From Hevea brasiliensis (Eukaryota > Streptophyta > Magnoliopsida > Malpighiales > Euphorbiaceae), in assembly GCF_030052815.1 (NCBI RefSeq), contig NC_079505.1:64961399-65025398 (forward strand): 64,000 bases of DNA, read 5' to 3'. Of the stretch, positions 13,001-23,186 are shown in pieces; position 1 is the stretch's first letter, and each line of letters opens with the position of its first letter. Under the pieces are notes generated by a model. It saw only the letters and a list, made by a program, of their open reading frames with translations. It searched no databases and was not told the origin of the DNA. A program made the position numbers and the translations under genes.

Positions 13001-13836
13001 AATCACTTCACCAAGGTCTAAAATCAAACTTTAATGTTGGTGGTTAGGGTTTTTGTGGTGAGGAAGGAAGGAGAAATCAAGCTTTTAAGGGTTAAAAATG
13101 GTGGAATTGTGAGAGAATTAAAGAAAAAGAGAGAGTGGCGGAAATCCATGAGAAAGAAGACAAAAATATAAATTTCTTTATTTTGTTATTTTATGTGTAG
13201 TTATCCCAAATTGACTTAGTCAAATTAAGTAAATAATTGATAATTATTTATTGAGTCATACATGATGTCATCCTTGATGATGTCATTTTTCTTTATTTTC
13301 TTTTCTTTTCTTTTTCCTTTCTTTTTCCTCACTTCTTTAATTTAATTCTATATTCCGAAATTTTCATTTCTCTGATTTTATTGGACAGTTAAGTCAGGAG
13401 TCAGCTCTAGGGGTGAATTGACCAAATTGCCCCTCGCCGATTCGACCCGGTTTGCAAATAATTCAATATTTCTTCCGGATCCCTGACCTAATTATTTGAC
13501 TTGCTTAACAATTCTTTTCTGTGATTTTCTCTTTTCCACTGTGTTCGTAATAGTCCTAAGGACTGTAGCATCACATTTTTCAGTTCGAAATTTGAGTTTA
13601 GACTGACCTCGCAGTCACTTCCTGGGAAGGTCACCTATCGCTGTGACTCTTGGCTCATTTAACATTTTATATTATGTTTTTCCTATTTTTACTTTTCTAT
13701 CTGATAATCACTATTTATTTTCGATCAGGGCTTTTCTAGGTGTCTTAAACATAGTTCTAATCCTCTTAATTGTCCGGACTGATACCGGTCACCGGAACAG
13801 TAACATATACGATGCTATGCATATAGGGGTGTTACA
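10044..13836 (-). repeat. 3' LTR of element A (group I)
   Basis: About 3.79 kb. On the plus strand it starts TGTCACACCCTACT and ends GGGGTGTTACA. Pairs with 16866-20644 over its whole length with scattered substitutions and small indels. Confidence 0.93.
13617..13663 (-). promoter_or_regulatory. 5S rRNA-like block in 3' LTR of A
   Basis: The sense (minus) strand contains GTTAA, GCGATAGGTGACCT and AGGAAGT in 5S order, starting 173 bp from the LTR start. One substitution falls in the GATGGGTGACCT core. Confidence 0.55.
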
Positions 13837-13860
13837 ATTCTCTCCCCCCCCCCCCCCTTC
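13837..13860 (-). other. Polypurine tract of element A
   Basis: The plus strand carries 14 consecutive C at 13844-13857 next to the LTR end, so the sense strand is a G-rich purine tract abutting the 3' LTR. This is the expected start point of second-strand synthesis. Confidence 0.75.
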
Positions 13861-15848
13861 CCTTAAAATAATTTCGTCCTCGAAATTTTACCTGGTATCA
13901 GTCTCTGAACAGTTGTGGGTGCTGTCTCCTCATGTCCTATTCACGCTCCTAAGTAGCTTCCTGGCCTGAATGATGGTTCCTTAGCACTTTAACCAATACT
14001 ATTTACTCATCGATTGCTCACCTCGTGTGCCAAGTTTTTTATGAGCTTCTGTCATAAGTTAGATTCAAATTCATTTCAATTTTAGAGGTAAGCAAATCTG
14101 TGTGCTAGTGGATCCACTCTTTCTAGGACCCCGTATGATCCTATGGGTGAGAACTTAGTTTTACTCTTTTCTTATCAAATCTCTTGATCATTTGATGCAA
14201 CGTTCAGTTTAGTTTAGAATATTTTAGTCTTTTCTTGCTGTTGCTTTAGCAATTATTTTCCTTTGTAGTCTTTTTTTTTTTTTTAAATGACCTTGTTGGT
14301 CATATATGAACTACTTATCTCTTTCTTGGCCATAGGTCTATAACCATTATCTTACCATCTCCATTTATGACCAAGGCCTATGTGCCAATCTTGTTTGCTT
14401 TTGTTTAACTTATTTCCTTCTTAATAAAATAGTTCGGGATATCGTTACGCGTCTTAAGTAGGTTGTTTGCCCTGGTGGCAATTCCTCATCTAGTGCTTTT
14501 CTCATTTCTTACTGTTCTATTTGTTTTTTTTTTCCACAGCTTAACTTTAATTATTTTATTCCTCAATCTTATCTTCTTCCTTAACTTGACTGTCGAGTCA
14601 TAATTTAGCACCTCTTATCATCCCTAATAAATCCACTATACTTCAATATTACTTTGATTTGGTCCTCTGACCATTTTAGTCAACACTTTAACTAATATTC
14701 ATAACGTTTCTTTATTACATTTGTACCAACTATTCTAATTTTTACTTCCACAACTCTTTTATCTATCAATATTCTATAGCTTATTTTTCGCTGGTTTACG
14801 ATCATTACCCTTTTTTTTTCAACCATAAACAATTCTTTAATCTTAAGAAGGGAGTCTACCAGACTCTCCTGTTTCCCATGCTATTCAAAAGTTTCGCTTT
14901 CATTCTAATCTAATCCTTATGATCCACACAATAAAATTATGCTCTTCCTAAAGAATACCTGGCCAACTAGTTCCTATCGAATTACTGTTATCAGTAGAAT
15001 ATCATTTCTTAACTGTTTTATAAGTTATAATTGTCATCCATAGCATCCTGTCTCTTCTAGGGGAACAAAATTATATTTTGTGTCTTACTGCTACACAAAT
15101 AGAATACTGTTCCTTACTAAACTTTGAGCAAAAGATCCATTGCAATACCAAAACAACTATAAACCCCATATCGGAGACTGGATGACTTAGCCCTATAGGT
15201 GTTATTTTTAAATTTTTACCATGCTAAAATCTCTAGTCCCATAACAATTCTTGATGTATTGTAATTCATGCTAGGGTAACGGAGTCTTTAACTCTCACTA
15301 CCTTGCAACCATGATCTTTTGATATTCTAATTATAGAGTTTTAAATCCCGAATGAGGATTTTCAAACTCAGTTCTAGTAATAAAACTCTATTATGGTATA
15401 TTTGTACCAGAGCTAAAGTCATTTATAACTATTCTTATCCTTATGTACTATTGGGTAGTACGTAGCTATACACAATAAATCTCAAGTCAGTACTGTAATC
15501 TGCAGCTTACAGCACAAATATCAAGAATATTGCATAGTTACTACGATACATTCCAATAGATCAAACTTCCCTATGTCTTATTTCTTTCAAATCCACTAAT
15601 ATCTTAAACTTATTTTGATTATGGTACTTACTGACATCTATCAACAGTAGTACCTTTACTTCCATCTTGGGCAAATATATTGCTATAAATTACTTTTTGG
15701 TCCTCTTGCCTTACCTAATTAGGCTTACTAATTAACTTTATAATTTATCATAGTCTAGGAGATGTCTCTCACTAGAAACTTTTCCAAAATTAATTCCAAT
15801 CACGCTTATTATCGCAATTCTTATCCTAAAAGACTAATTACTAACACA
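13861..15848 (-). other. Non-coding internal region of element A
   Basis: No ORF worth reporting. 13861-14170 is a decayed copy of the pol 3' end and downstream sequence: it aligns by eye with the same place in element B (26750-27110), including a TTACCTGGTATCA segment. The rest, 14170-15848, has no protein similarity that I recognise. Its reverse complement at about 14900-15560 aligns with element D at about 32455-33060, sharing for example GTGCTGTAAGCTGCAGA and GTTACCCTAGCATGA. Confidence 0.7.
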
Positions 15849-16674
15849 TTAAAATTTATCTCCATGCAAGGGAATAGCAGTAGAACATATAATTTTAGCA
15901 TTAGCATATAAACAAGTAGAGCCGGAATCAAATAGTACATAATTATTCCTTTCATAAGTTAAGAACATATCGGCAACTACATCTGAAGTCTCTACTTCTT
16001 CCCCTCGATGCATGGCGTTCCCTCTTTCTAATGTATTCCTCTGCTCGGGTTGGTCCATTGTGCGAGGATTACCCGAAGTGTTGTCTCTACTTCTGCCTCT
16101 ACCCCTACTGACTATTAATGAGCCTCTAAAATCAGAACCTTGGACTAATTCCTCTGGTGTATTATGTGGCATAAATCGACGTGCGCTAGTACAATCTCGG
16201 GCGAAATGTCCAATTCCACCACAATTGAAGCAGGCTCCAGTGACCCTATGGCAAATACCCCCATGAAATTTTCCACAAACGTCACAGATACGGATAGGGT
16301 AGGAACTTCTGGTTCTTTGAGGAATGGTTCTTGATTGCTTCCGCCCTGAAGATCCGCCTCTGTCATACTTAGGAGCTCGGGGTCCCTCAAAATCTTTTCT
16401 CTTTCCCAAATTACTACTCCAACTTTGACCGATGGGTTTCCCACTTTTCTCTTTTTTCATGCTGCTCTTGAGGGGGTTGGGTTTGTACTTAGGCCTGGGC
16501 TGATAGATTATCAGCCATTTGCTGAAAGAACATGGCCATCTGCTGGGCCATTTGTGCAGTAATTTGTATAGGAGGGACTGGTGCAGTTGGACCTCCAACG
16601 CTCAGCGAAACTGGGGCCTCTCCTTGTACGTTAGCTGTATCAAACTGCTCTACCGTTTTATCCCCCTTGTCCAT
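15849..16674 (-). pseudogene. gag fragment with zinc knuckle and start of protease (element A)
   Basis: Starts at the ATG at 16672-16674. The first 60 residues (MDKGDKTVEQFD ... MFFQQMADNLSAQ) match the gag N terminus of element F. The capsid domain is missing: the frame ends at 16489, and a second frame (16598-15849) continues directly into the basic C-terminal region. That frame carries two knuckle-like segments, CDVCGKFHGGIC and the canonical CFNCGGIGHFARDC (C-x2-C-x4-H-x4-C, near 16240-16200). The frame ends about 30 residues after a retropepsin-type VLFDSGS motif, well short of a full protease. A product could keep RNA binding but not form a shell. The frameshift near 16500 and the capsid loss make it non-autonomous. 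Confidence 0.8.
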
Positions 16675-16845
16675 ATCTATTCGCAGGATTTTTTTTATTT
16701 ATTTCCTGTACAACCAACACAAGGAGATTTCTCTCCGTTAGTTCATATTTATGATGTAAATGTACTATATGTATCAAACATTAGAGCAGTTGTACTTATC
16801 GAAAAATATTTCTAATTCACAGTTCAAAATTTACTTTAAAAACTA

Positions 16846-16857
16846 GCTCTGATACCA
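16846..16857 (-). other. Primer binding site of element A (initiator tRNA-Met)
   Basis: The plus strand reads GCTCTGATACCA, so the sense strand is TGGTATCAGAGC, complementary to the 3' end of initiator tRNA-Met. It lies 8 bp from the 5' LTR and fixes the element's orientation as minus. Confidence 0.9.
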
Positions 16858-16865
16858 CTAAAACA

Positions 16866-19800
16866 TGTCACACCCTACTCCTCGTAATATGTAACATGCT
16901 CCCGTAGTACACCTAATGAATTACCGTACTTCGCCTACCGGTAATCCATTAAATATACTACAAGGGATTTTAAAATAATTTTCGTTCATTTTTAAATTGG
17001 TAGGTAAATTTTTTTTTTCAGATTTTAAAAACCTTTATTTAAAGTCCAAACATAAATTAAATTTTTAGATATTTAAAATCTACTCAATTTTTATAAAAGT
17101 TTCGAAAGAGTGCCGTCTGTATTTTGAGAAAACAGTTCTTCAAAACTTGAAAATAAAGACACTCCCAATATTTTTCTCAATCACAAGTCCATTATTCAAT
17201 CTCATTTCACAAATCAACACAAGCAACTCAATACACAGTTTAAATTAAATCAAACATTGAAACCTCTCATTAAGATAACAAAATTAATATTTACATTCAT
17301 GGGATCATAAAAAATTTAGTAGTGCAAAACTTTATAAATACATAAAATCTCAAGATAACCTTATAATAATTTGTAGTTCATTACAATCCAAAAATATATT
17401 ACAAAAGAGTTGGTACAACTGCTCAAAGTAAATTTCATACATACAATTACAGAATTACATCAAAATCTAAAGGACAAGGGTATACCTATGATATACCCGA
17501 AGATAGTCTCACTATGCCTTTTAGTAATCTTGCTTAGCTGCTTTATATTTTCTTTCACCTGCGACAGCATACAAAGCTATCGCTGAGTGGTGAACTCAGT
17601 GGTGCACAAACTAATAATTTAAAACTTAATACAAGTTATGCTTAATAATTCATAACAAATAAAAATTTAAAATTTCTAAATTCTTCAAAATTCATAACAT
17701 TTAGAAATCAATATTTTCATTCATGTAAATTATTCATTTGAATAACATTTTGATCAAATAGTAATTATTTATCTACGTTTCTTTTAAATCCAGAAAAAAT
17801 CAAAAATATTTTGAATCACTAACAATTTATTTATTTCAATCACAATTTATCAAACTATGCATAATTTAAAGGGCGTTGCCAACAATTCATACAGTTGAAC
17901 CCATGACCCAAAATTCAAATAGATGTCGCGTTGTACACCATGACATTTCATACTCTCCTAATAATCGAGGCTAAAAGGGAGGAACAAAGACTAGCTAGTA
18001 TATATGAGTACTCATTCAAACTCTTCTCCAACTGGCAAGCCAGAGAGGAAGAAACTCGCCCCATCTAGTGGAGGAGATATCTCACTAGACAAGATAATGA
18101 GAATTCACAACATATTTTGCCATGTCAACTGTGGTTTCAAATCATATTCAAAACAATTTCTATTTACAAAGTGTTTACAAATCATCAACATATTTAATCA
18201 TCATAAATTCATGCTCAAGGTTGGCAACACATCAAACTTAAAATTTACAATCCTCAAAACCATGCAATAAATCTTTAAATGCATAAGAAAATTTACATTT
18301 AATTTATACAATTTCATTTAAAAAATTAAAACTCTTAACACAACAAAATTATAAATCATAAAATAAACGTGTTCAAATCAATTTAGAAGTGAAAAGTAAC
18401 AAAATAGTTAGTTGTGCACAAACCTTAAGCGAGTCGCTTCTTGGCTTTGACTCGATTCCTCGGGTTCTTTCCCGGTGTTCTTTTCAACTGAAACACACAG
18501 TTTTACAGTGTTTCAGTATCATAACTCATCGTAAATCCAAAAATAAATTCAAATTCACTTATACCTAGCTTTAATATGCTAAACTTGGCGTTCTTTAAAT
18601 TTTGTATTTCGAGATTACTATTCACGATACTATTCAAGTTAATTTATTAACTTTCTAAGGCTTAATAGGTATGGGAATTTCAACTTCACCCACATACCAC
18701 ATTTTGGTTACTAAATTTGTTGGTTTTGGTTGTTTACTCAAATTCTAAGTCTTTTAGGTAAATTTACAAATTTTCAGTTTTGGGTGTCTTATTTTGCACC
18801 GTTCTATTGGCCATTTTACTGTTAGAATTTGGCTAAGCTTTCTTCATAGAAAATATTCTCTATTGTCTTAAATTTATTCTCTTTTTTGAATCACTCCAAT
18901 TGGAGTTTTGTAGCTCAAGTTATAGCCATTTGAATTATGGCTGCCGGATTGGACTTAACCCAGATTTCTGGGCACCAAACTGGTTCTGGCAGTTTTAAGT
19001 CACCAAATTTGGGTGGCCAAATGACTTGGTTAAGGGTATAATTTGGGTTTGTGTTCTTCATAAAAGTTTTAGGTCTATATCTCAGCTTTTCACAGGTAAA
19101 ATTGCAGGTCATTTAGGCCTGCCTAGCCCAAGTTATGGTCAAATGAACAAACACTGTTCATTTGGTCATTTTTGTACAGGTTAGATTGCCTAATTTCGGG
19201 TTTGGCTAATTTTTTCACTATGCTATGGTCACTTTCTGGGCATGATTCCTAAATGAGAAATGTTCCATTTTGTGTCTATTTTCATTCTCAATTGGCCTCA
19301 TACCAATTGGACTTGTAAATTTTTAGTTTTGGTCCCTGAAGGGGACCTTGGTCCTGCTGCCTGCAGTATGACCCTAAGCAATCCGAATTTGCATTTGGTT
19401 CCAACACTTATAACATACTCCAATTGGTCACAAATGACCATTTCTCAGCTCAAACTAGGTTAAACATACCATTTAACATATTCTCATATTTTTGTCTTCC
19501 AAAACCCTAGGTGCCAAACCCTAATTTTCATGCTTAGCTCAATTCATGCAATTTAAACATACAAATCACCTATACAACATTAATTCACCAAGATTTTATG
19601 TTTAATCTAACTAAACACCATCAAACTCTAGGGTACCATGGCTGCTGAAATTTTCTACTCATCATGCATGCAAGATTATTTTCATTTTCTTCACAATTTC
19701 CATGCATCTCAACTAAATTTCAAGTAGTATTTAAAGATTTAAAACCAATTTATACATACCTTGATTTATGGATTCTCTAACTCTCCAAGTTTCCTTTTTT

Positions 19801-20644
19801 TCTTCTTCTTTTTGTTACTAATCACTCTACCAAGATCTAAAATCAAACTTTAATGTTGGTGGTTAGGGTTTTTATGGTGAGAAAGGGAGGAGAAATCAAG
19901 CTTTTAAGGGTTAAAAATGGTGGAATTGTGAGAGAATTAGAGAGAAAGAGAGAGTGGCAGAAATCCATGAGAAAGAAGACAAAAAAATAAATTTCTTTAT
20001 TTTGTTATTTTATGTGTATTTATCCCAAATTGACTTAGTCAAATTAAGTAAATAATTGATAATTATTTATTGAGTCATACATGATGTCATCCATGATGAT
20101 GTCATTTTTCTTTATTTTATTTTCTTTTCTTTTTCCTCACTTCTTTAATTTAATTCTATATTCCAAAATTTTCATTTCTCCGATTTTATTGGACAGTTAG
20201 GTCAGGAGTCAGCTCTAGGGGTGAAATGACCAAATTGCCCCTCGCCGGTCCGACCTGGTTTGTAAATAATTCAATATTTCTTCCGGATCCCTGACCTAAT
20301 TATTTGACTTGCTTAACAATTCTTTTCTGTGATTTTCTCTTTTCCACTGTGTTCGCAATAGTCCTAAGGACCTCAGCGTCACATTTTCCGGTTCGAAATT
20401 TGAGTTTAGACTGACCTCGCAGTCACTTCCCGGGAAGGTCACCCAACGCTGTGACTCTCGGCTCATTTAACCTTTTATATTCTGTTTTTCCTATTTTTAC
20501 TTTTCTATTTGGTAATCACTATTTATTTTCGATCAGAGCTTTTCTAGGTGTCTTAAACATAGTTCTAATCCTCTTAATTGTCCGGACTGATACCGGTCAC
20601 CGAAACAGTAACATATACCAGGCTATGCAAATATGGGTGTTACA
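16866..20644 (-). repeat. 5' LTR of element A (group I)
   Basis: About 3.78 kb, the partner of 10044-13836. It contains a 5S-like block, a TATAAAAGG motif just upstream of that block on the sense strand (about 20470-20480), paired TGACATCA motifs near 20085-20106, and the perfect 10-bp-stem hairpin CAAATGAACA/TGTTCATTTG at 19140-19164. No protein-coding function is supported for its ORFs. Confidence 0.93.
20425..20471 (-). promoter_or_regulatory. 5S rRNA-like block in 5' LTR of A
   Basis: The sense strand reads, in order, GTTAA, CCGAGAGT, TGGGTGACCT and GGGAAGT, collinear with plant 5S rRNA, 173 bp from the LTR start and directly after a TATAAAAGG motif. Confidence 0.65.
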
Positions 20645-21208
20645 GTGGGATCAATTTTTATTGAAGTGATCTAGGGTTTTTATGGTGAGAAAGGGTGGGA
20701 ATTTAAGCTTGGAAGTTTGAAAATTGGAAGAAGAACTCTTCCATGGTGGTGCGGCTGGTTGAGGAAGACAATCAGAATTTGTTTTCTCATTTTACTCATT
20801 TTTATCTCTTTTAATAAGGTTTTTAAGTATGTGTCACAATGTGATTGGGTGGAGAGTTTTTAATGACATCATAGTGATGTCATAAGTCCATTTTAACTCA
20901 TTTTCTTTTCTTTTCTTTTCTACTTATTTTCAATTTAATTTATAGTAATATTTATTCATATTTTATGTCATAATAATTATTTACTTAACTGGACAAGTCG
21001 GTCAAAAATCATCTACGAAGACGAAATGACCAAAATACCCTCCGTTTGGCTTATTGAACCAGAATTGTCTGTACCGATCGAAAAAAATTTTTAAGCCTTT
21101 TCTTGGCATTCTAATGCCATAGAAACCTCAATGACTCTTCTCTGGAGTCCCAAAAATTATTTTATGAATTTTCTCCCAGGTTTAGAGCTCCTAGCTGCGA
21201 AGACCGCA

Positions 21209-21253
21209 ACTTCCCACTGGGTTACCCATCGCTAGAGCACCGGCTCATTTAAC
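21209..21253 (-). promoter_or_regulatory. 5S rRNA-like block in SOLO-2
   Basis: The sense strand has GTTAA, AGCGATGGGTAACC and GTGGGAAGT in 5S order, 171 bp from the LTR start. Confidence 0.6.
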
Positions 21254-21424
21254 CTGGTTGTATTTTATTTCTAAAATTTTTCCTTAATTTTTCTTACACT
21301 TATTTGAGTTATTTATGACTCCTCACTCTAGTCTAAAAATTTTTCTAGACGTTCTAGCTGTTTGGACTAACACCGGTCACTGGAACAGTAGAATGTACGG
21401 AATTGCTACAGTGAGGGTGTTACA

Positions 21425-22368
21425 GGAAGTATGAGATTCCTCCCTATGAATTCCCGCATCAACGTTCACACTGCATGCTATGCTGAAATAGGACTAGTAG
21501 AGACATTTATAGTGGCATGAGCTAGCTGCCATTCATTAAGCAATCGTAAACCACCTTACACCATATCATTTGTAGCTAAAGACTTACCTTGATAGATTTG
21601 CATATTTTTATGGTTCCACATGCAGAAAATAGAACAAATCCTCTCCATGGTACTACCATCAACAGTCCTCCAAAGATAACCCACAAAATCAGGAAAAAGG
21701 AGAAGGAATTGGTACCCAAATCCAACCCAAAACAACCCTAACAATCATTAGCAAGAGGACAAGATGAAAAAACATGGAGGTCATTTTCAATACAACCACA
21801 AATGGAACAATTCATATCAATATCAACATCTTTATTATTCAAGTATACTTTTGTAGGGAGAATACCTCTTAGAGCCCTCTAAAGAAAATTATTAACTTTA
21901 GGAGGGACATGGAGCTTCCAAACCTTTTACCAATCACCAAGAACAACATAATTAGATAGTTCTTCCCGAGAATTAGCAATAATATGGTATCTTGATTTCA
22001 CATTATTTACCTGACTTGGTGAAATGCCATATTCTCATATGCACACGCTTGGACAAACTTAGAGGAACATAAATAATATTATGGACATCATGGGGAAGAA
22101 ACAGTTCAGATAATAAATCCACATTCTAACTTAACCCATCTTGATTGATTAAACCTGAAACTTTAAAATCATCCAAACTATCAATAAGTGGGTTAGTAAC
22201 GTAAAAATTAGTATTATTATTAACCCGTGGATCACCCCAAATATTGATATTAGACCCATCCCCAACTATCCACCTAACACCATTTGACAATAAATCCTTA
22301 GCCTGCAATATACTTTTCCACACATAACTTGGGTTATAACCCTCTTATGCACTAAAGAAGTTCCCCCT
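21425..22368 (-). pseudogene. LINE ORF2 remnant: zf-RVT region
   Basis: Minus-strand remnant of a plant L1-like LINE, upstream of the RNase H piece at 6980-7354. In order from the right: a YNPSYVWKSI block (22340-22310) continuing as LQAKDLLSNG and GSNINIWGDP; then a zinc-finger-like zf-RVT segment with LPTKVYLNNKDV and CSICGCIENDLHVF (about 21880-21780); then GSTMERICSIFCMWNHKN (21660-21600). Several stops and frameshifts. The right edge is cut at 22368 where element D begins, so the reverse transcriptase part must lie beyond D, outside the window. In functional relatives ORF2 drives target-primed reverse transcription; this copy is dead. Confidence 0.8.
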
Positions 22369-22484
22369 TGTAACAATCTTTTTTTTTTCATATACATAGT
22401 TAATTTATTACTATTTTATTCATGGTATTAAATTAGTATTTTCATAATAATGATATTTTCACTTTATGAATGTTATTTTTACAC

Positions 22485-22486
<2 letters not shown>

Positions 22487-22531
<45 letters not shown>
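22487..22531. repeat. TTA trinucleotide microsatellite
   Basis: About 15 uninterrupted TTA/ATT units inside the LTR of element D. Confidence 0.95.
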
Positions 22532-23186
22532 TTGTCATTATCAAAAATCAATTAAAGTTATTTAAGATTAAATTATATTAAATTTCTTTAGAGTATTATT
22601 ATTATCATTATTACTAAACTTTTATTTAATTTAAATATAATAAAAGAATTTTGGACCTAATTGTGTATATCTAAAAAGATTAGGAACCAATAGGGTTGAA
22701 ACTTTCTAGGAATGAATATGGACAAATGCATGTCCAGATTTATTCTCAGAATAAAAAAAAAGTAGCTGCACTTTTTCTCTCTCTCTGCCCCCTCCCCTAT
22801 CTTCTTCCCTCTCCCTCTCGTCACTCTCTTCCCCCCCCCCCCCAACCCTTTTTGCAGCTGCCAATAAGCAACACCCACCACCACTGCCGGCGAGGAGTCC
22901 CCCCACCCTGGGCGATACTAGCGAGCAGCATGCTAACCAGAGTAACACTAGAAGCGGTGACAAATGAGGGAGGAGAGAGAAAAACGCAAGCGTAGGGGTA
23001 GCAATTTCTACGCACGATTTAGGCTTCATCTAATGTCCGATCAAGGTGATTCTAGTAGCGTTGGAAAGCCTATTTTGAGAGCTTTCTTTTGATACCAATT
23101 TTTCAGCAAATGGTGGTTAGAGAAAAAAGTTATAGAGGAGAGAAATTTCAAGTTTTTTTAGTTTTTCAATTAGATCTAGGATGATT

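Larger units (their letters stand above)
10044..20644 (-). mobile_element. Element A: two-LTR, non-autonomous Ty3/gypsy-derived retrotransposon
   Basis: Complete insertion with both LTRs (10044-13836, 16866-20644), perfect target duplication GTGGG (10039-10043, 20645-20649), an initiator-Met primer site beside the right LTR and a purine tract (minus strand) beside the left LTR. The internal part is only 3.0 kb: a gag fragment lacking the capsid core, the first residues of protease, a long non-coding body, and a decayed trace of the pol 3' end. Reverse transcriptase, RNase H and integrase are absent, so it would depend on a helper. The non-coding body resembles that of element D, arguing for a mobilised deletion derivative. 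The LTRs differ by a few percent by eye. Nested in SOLO-2. Confidence 0.92.
7355..21424 (-). repeat. SOLO-2: solo LTR, group II, interrupted by element A
   Basis: LTR sequence occupies 7355-10043 and 20650-21424. On the plus strand it begins TGTAACACCCCTCACCC and ends GAGGGTGTTACA. It is flanked by the 5-bp duplication GGAAG (7350-7354 and 21425-21429) inside the LINE. Element A with its own duplication (GTGGG) sits between the two parts. Removing A leaves an LTR of about 3.46 kb. Sense orientation is minus. Terminal palindrome CTACAGTGTAG at 7374-7384. Confidence 0.9.

Noticed and set aside
16012..16815. Plus-strand ORFs of 69-98 codons
   Set aside because: Antisense shadows of the gag fragment, primer site and LTR edge of element A.
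16846..16857. Initiator tRNA-Met gene fragments
   Set aside because: The 12-base matches at 16846, 32028, 44231, 44571 and 56042 are primer binding sites beside LTRs; no cloverleaf surrounds them.
22657..23029. Overlapping 64-107 codon ORFs on both strands
   Set aside because: They arise from a C/T-rich low-complexity tract in the LTR of element D; no domain and no preferred frame.
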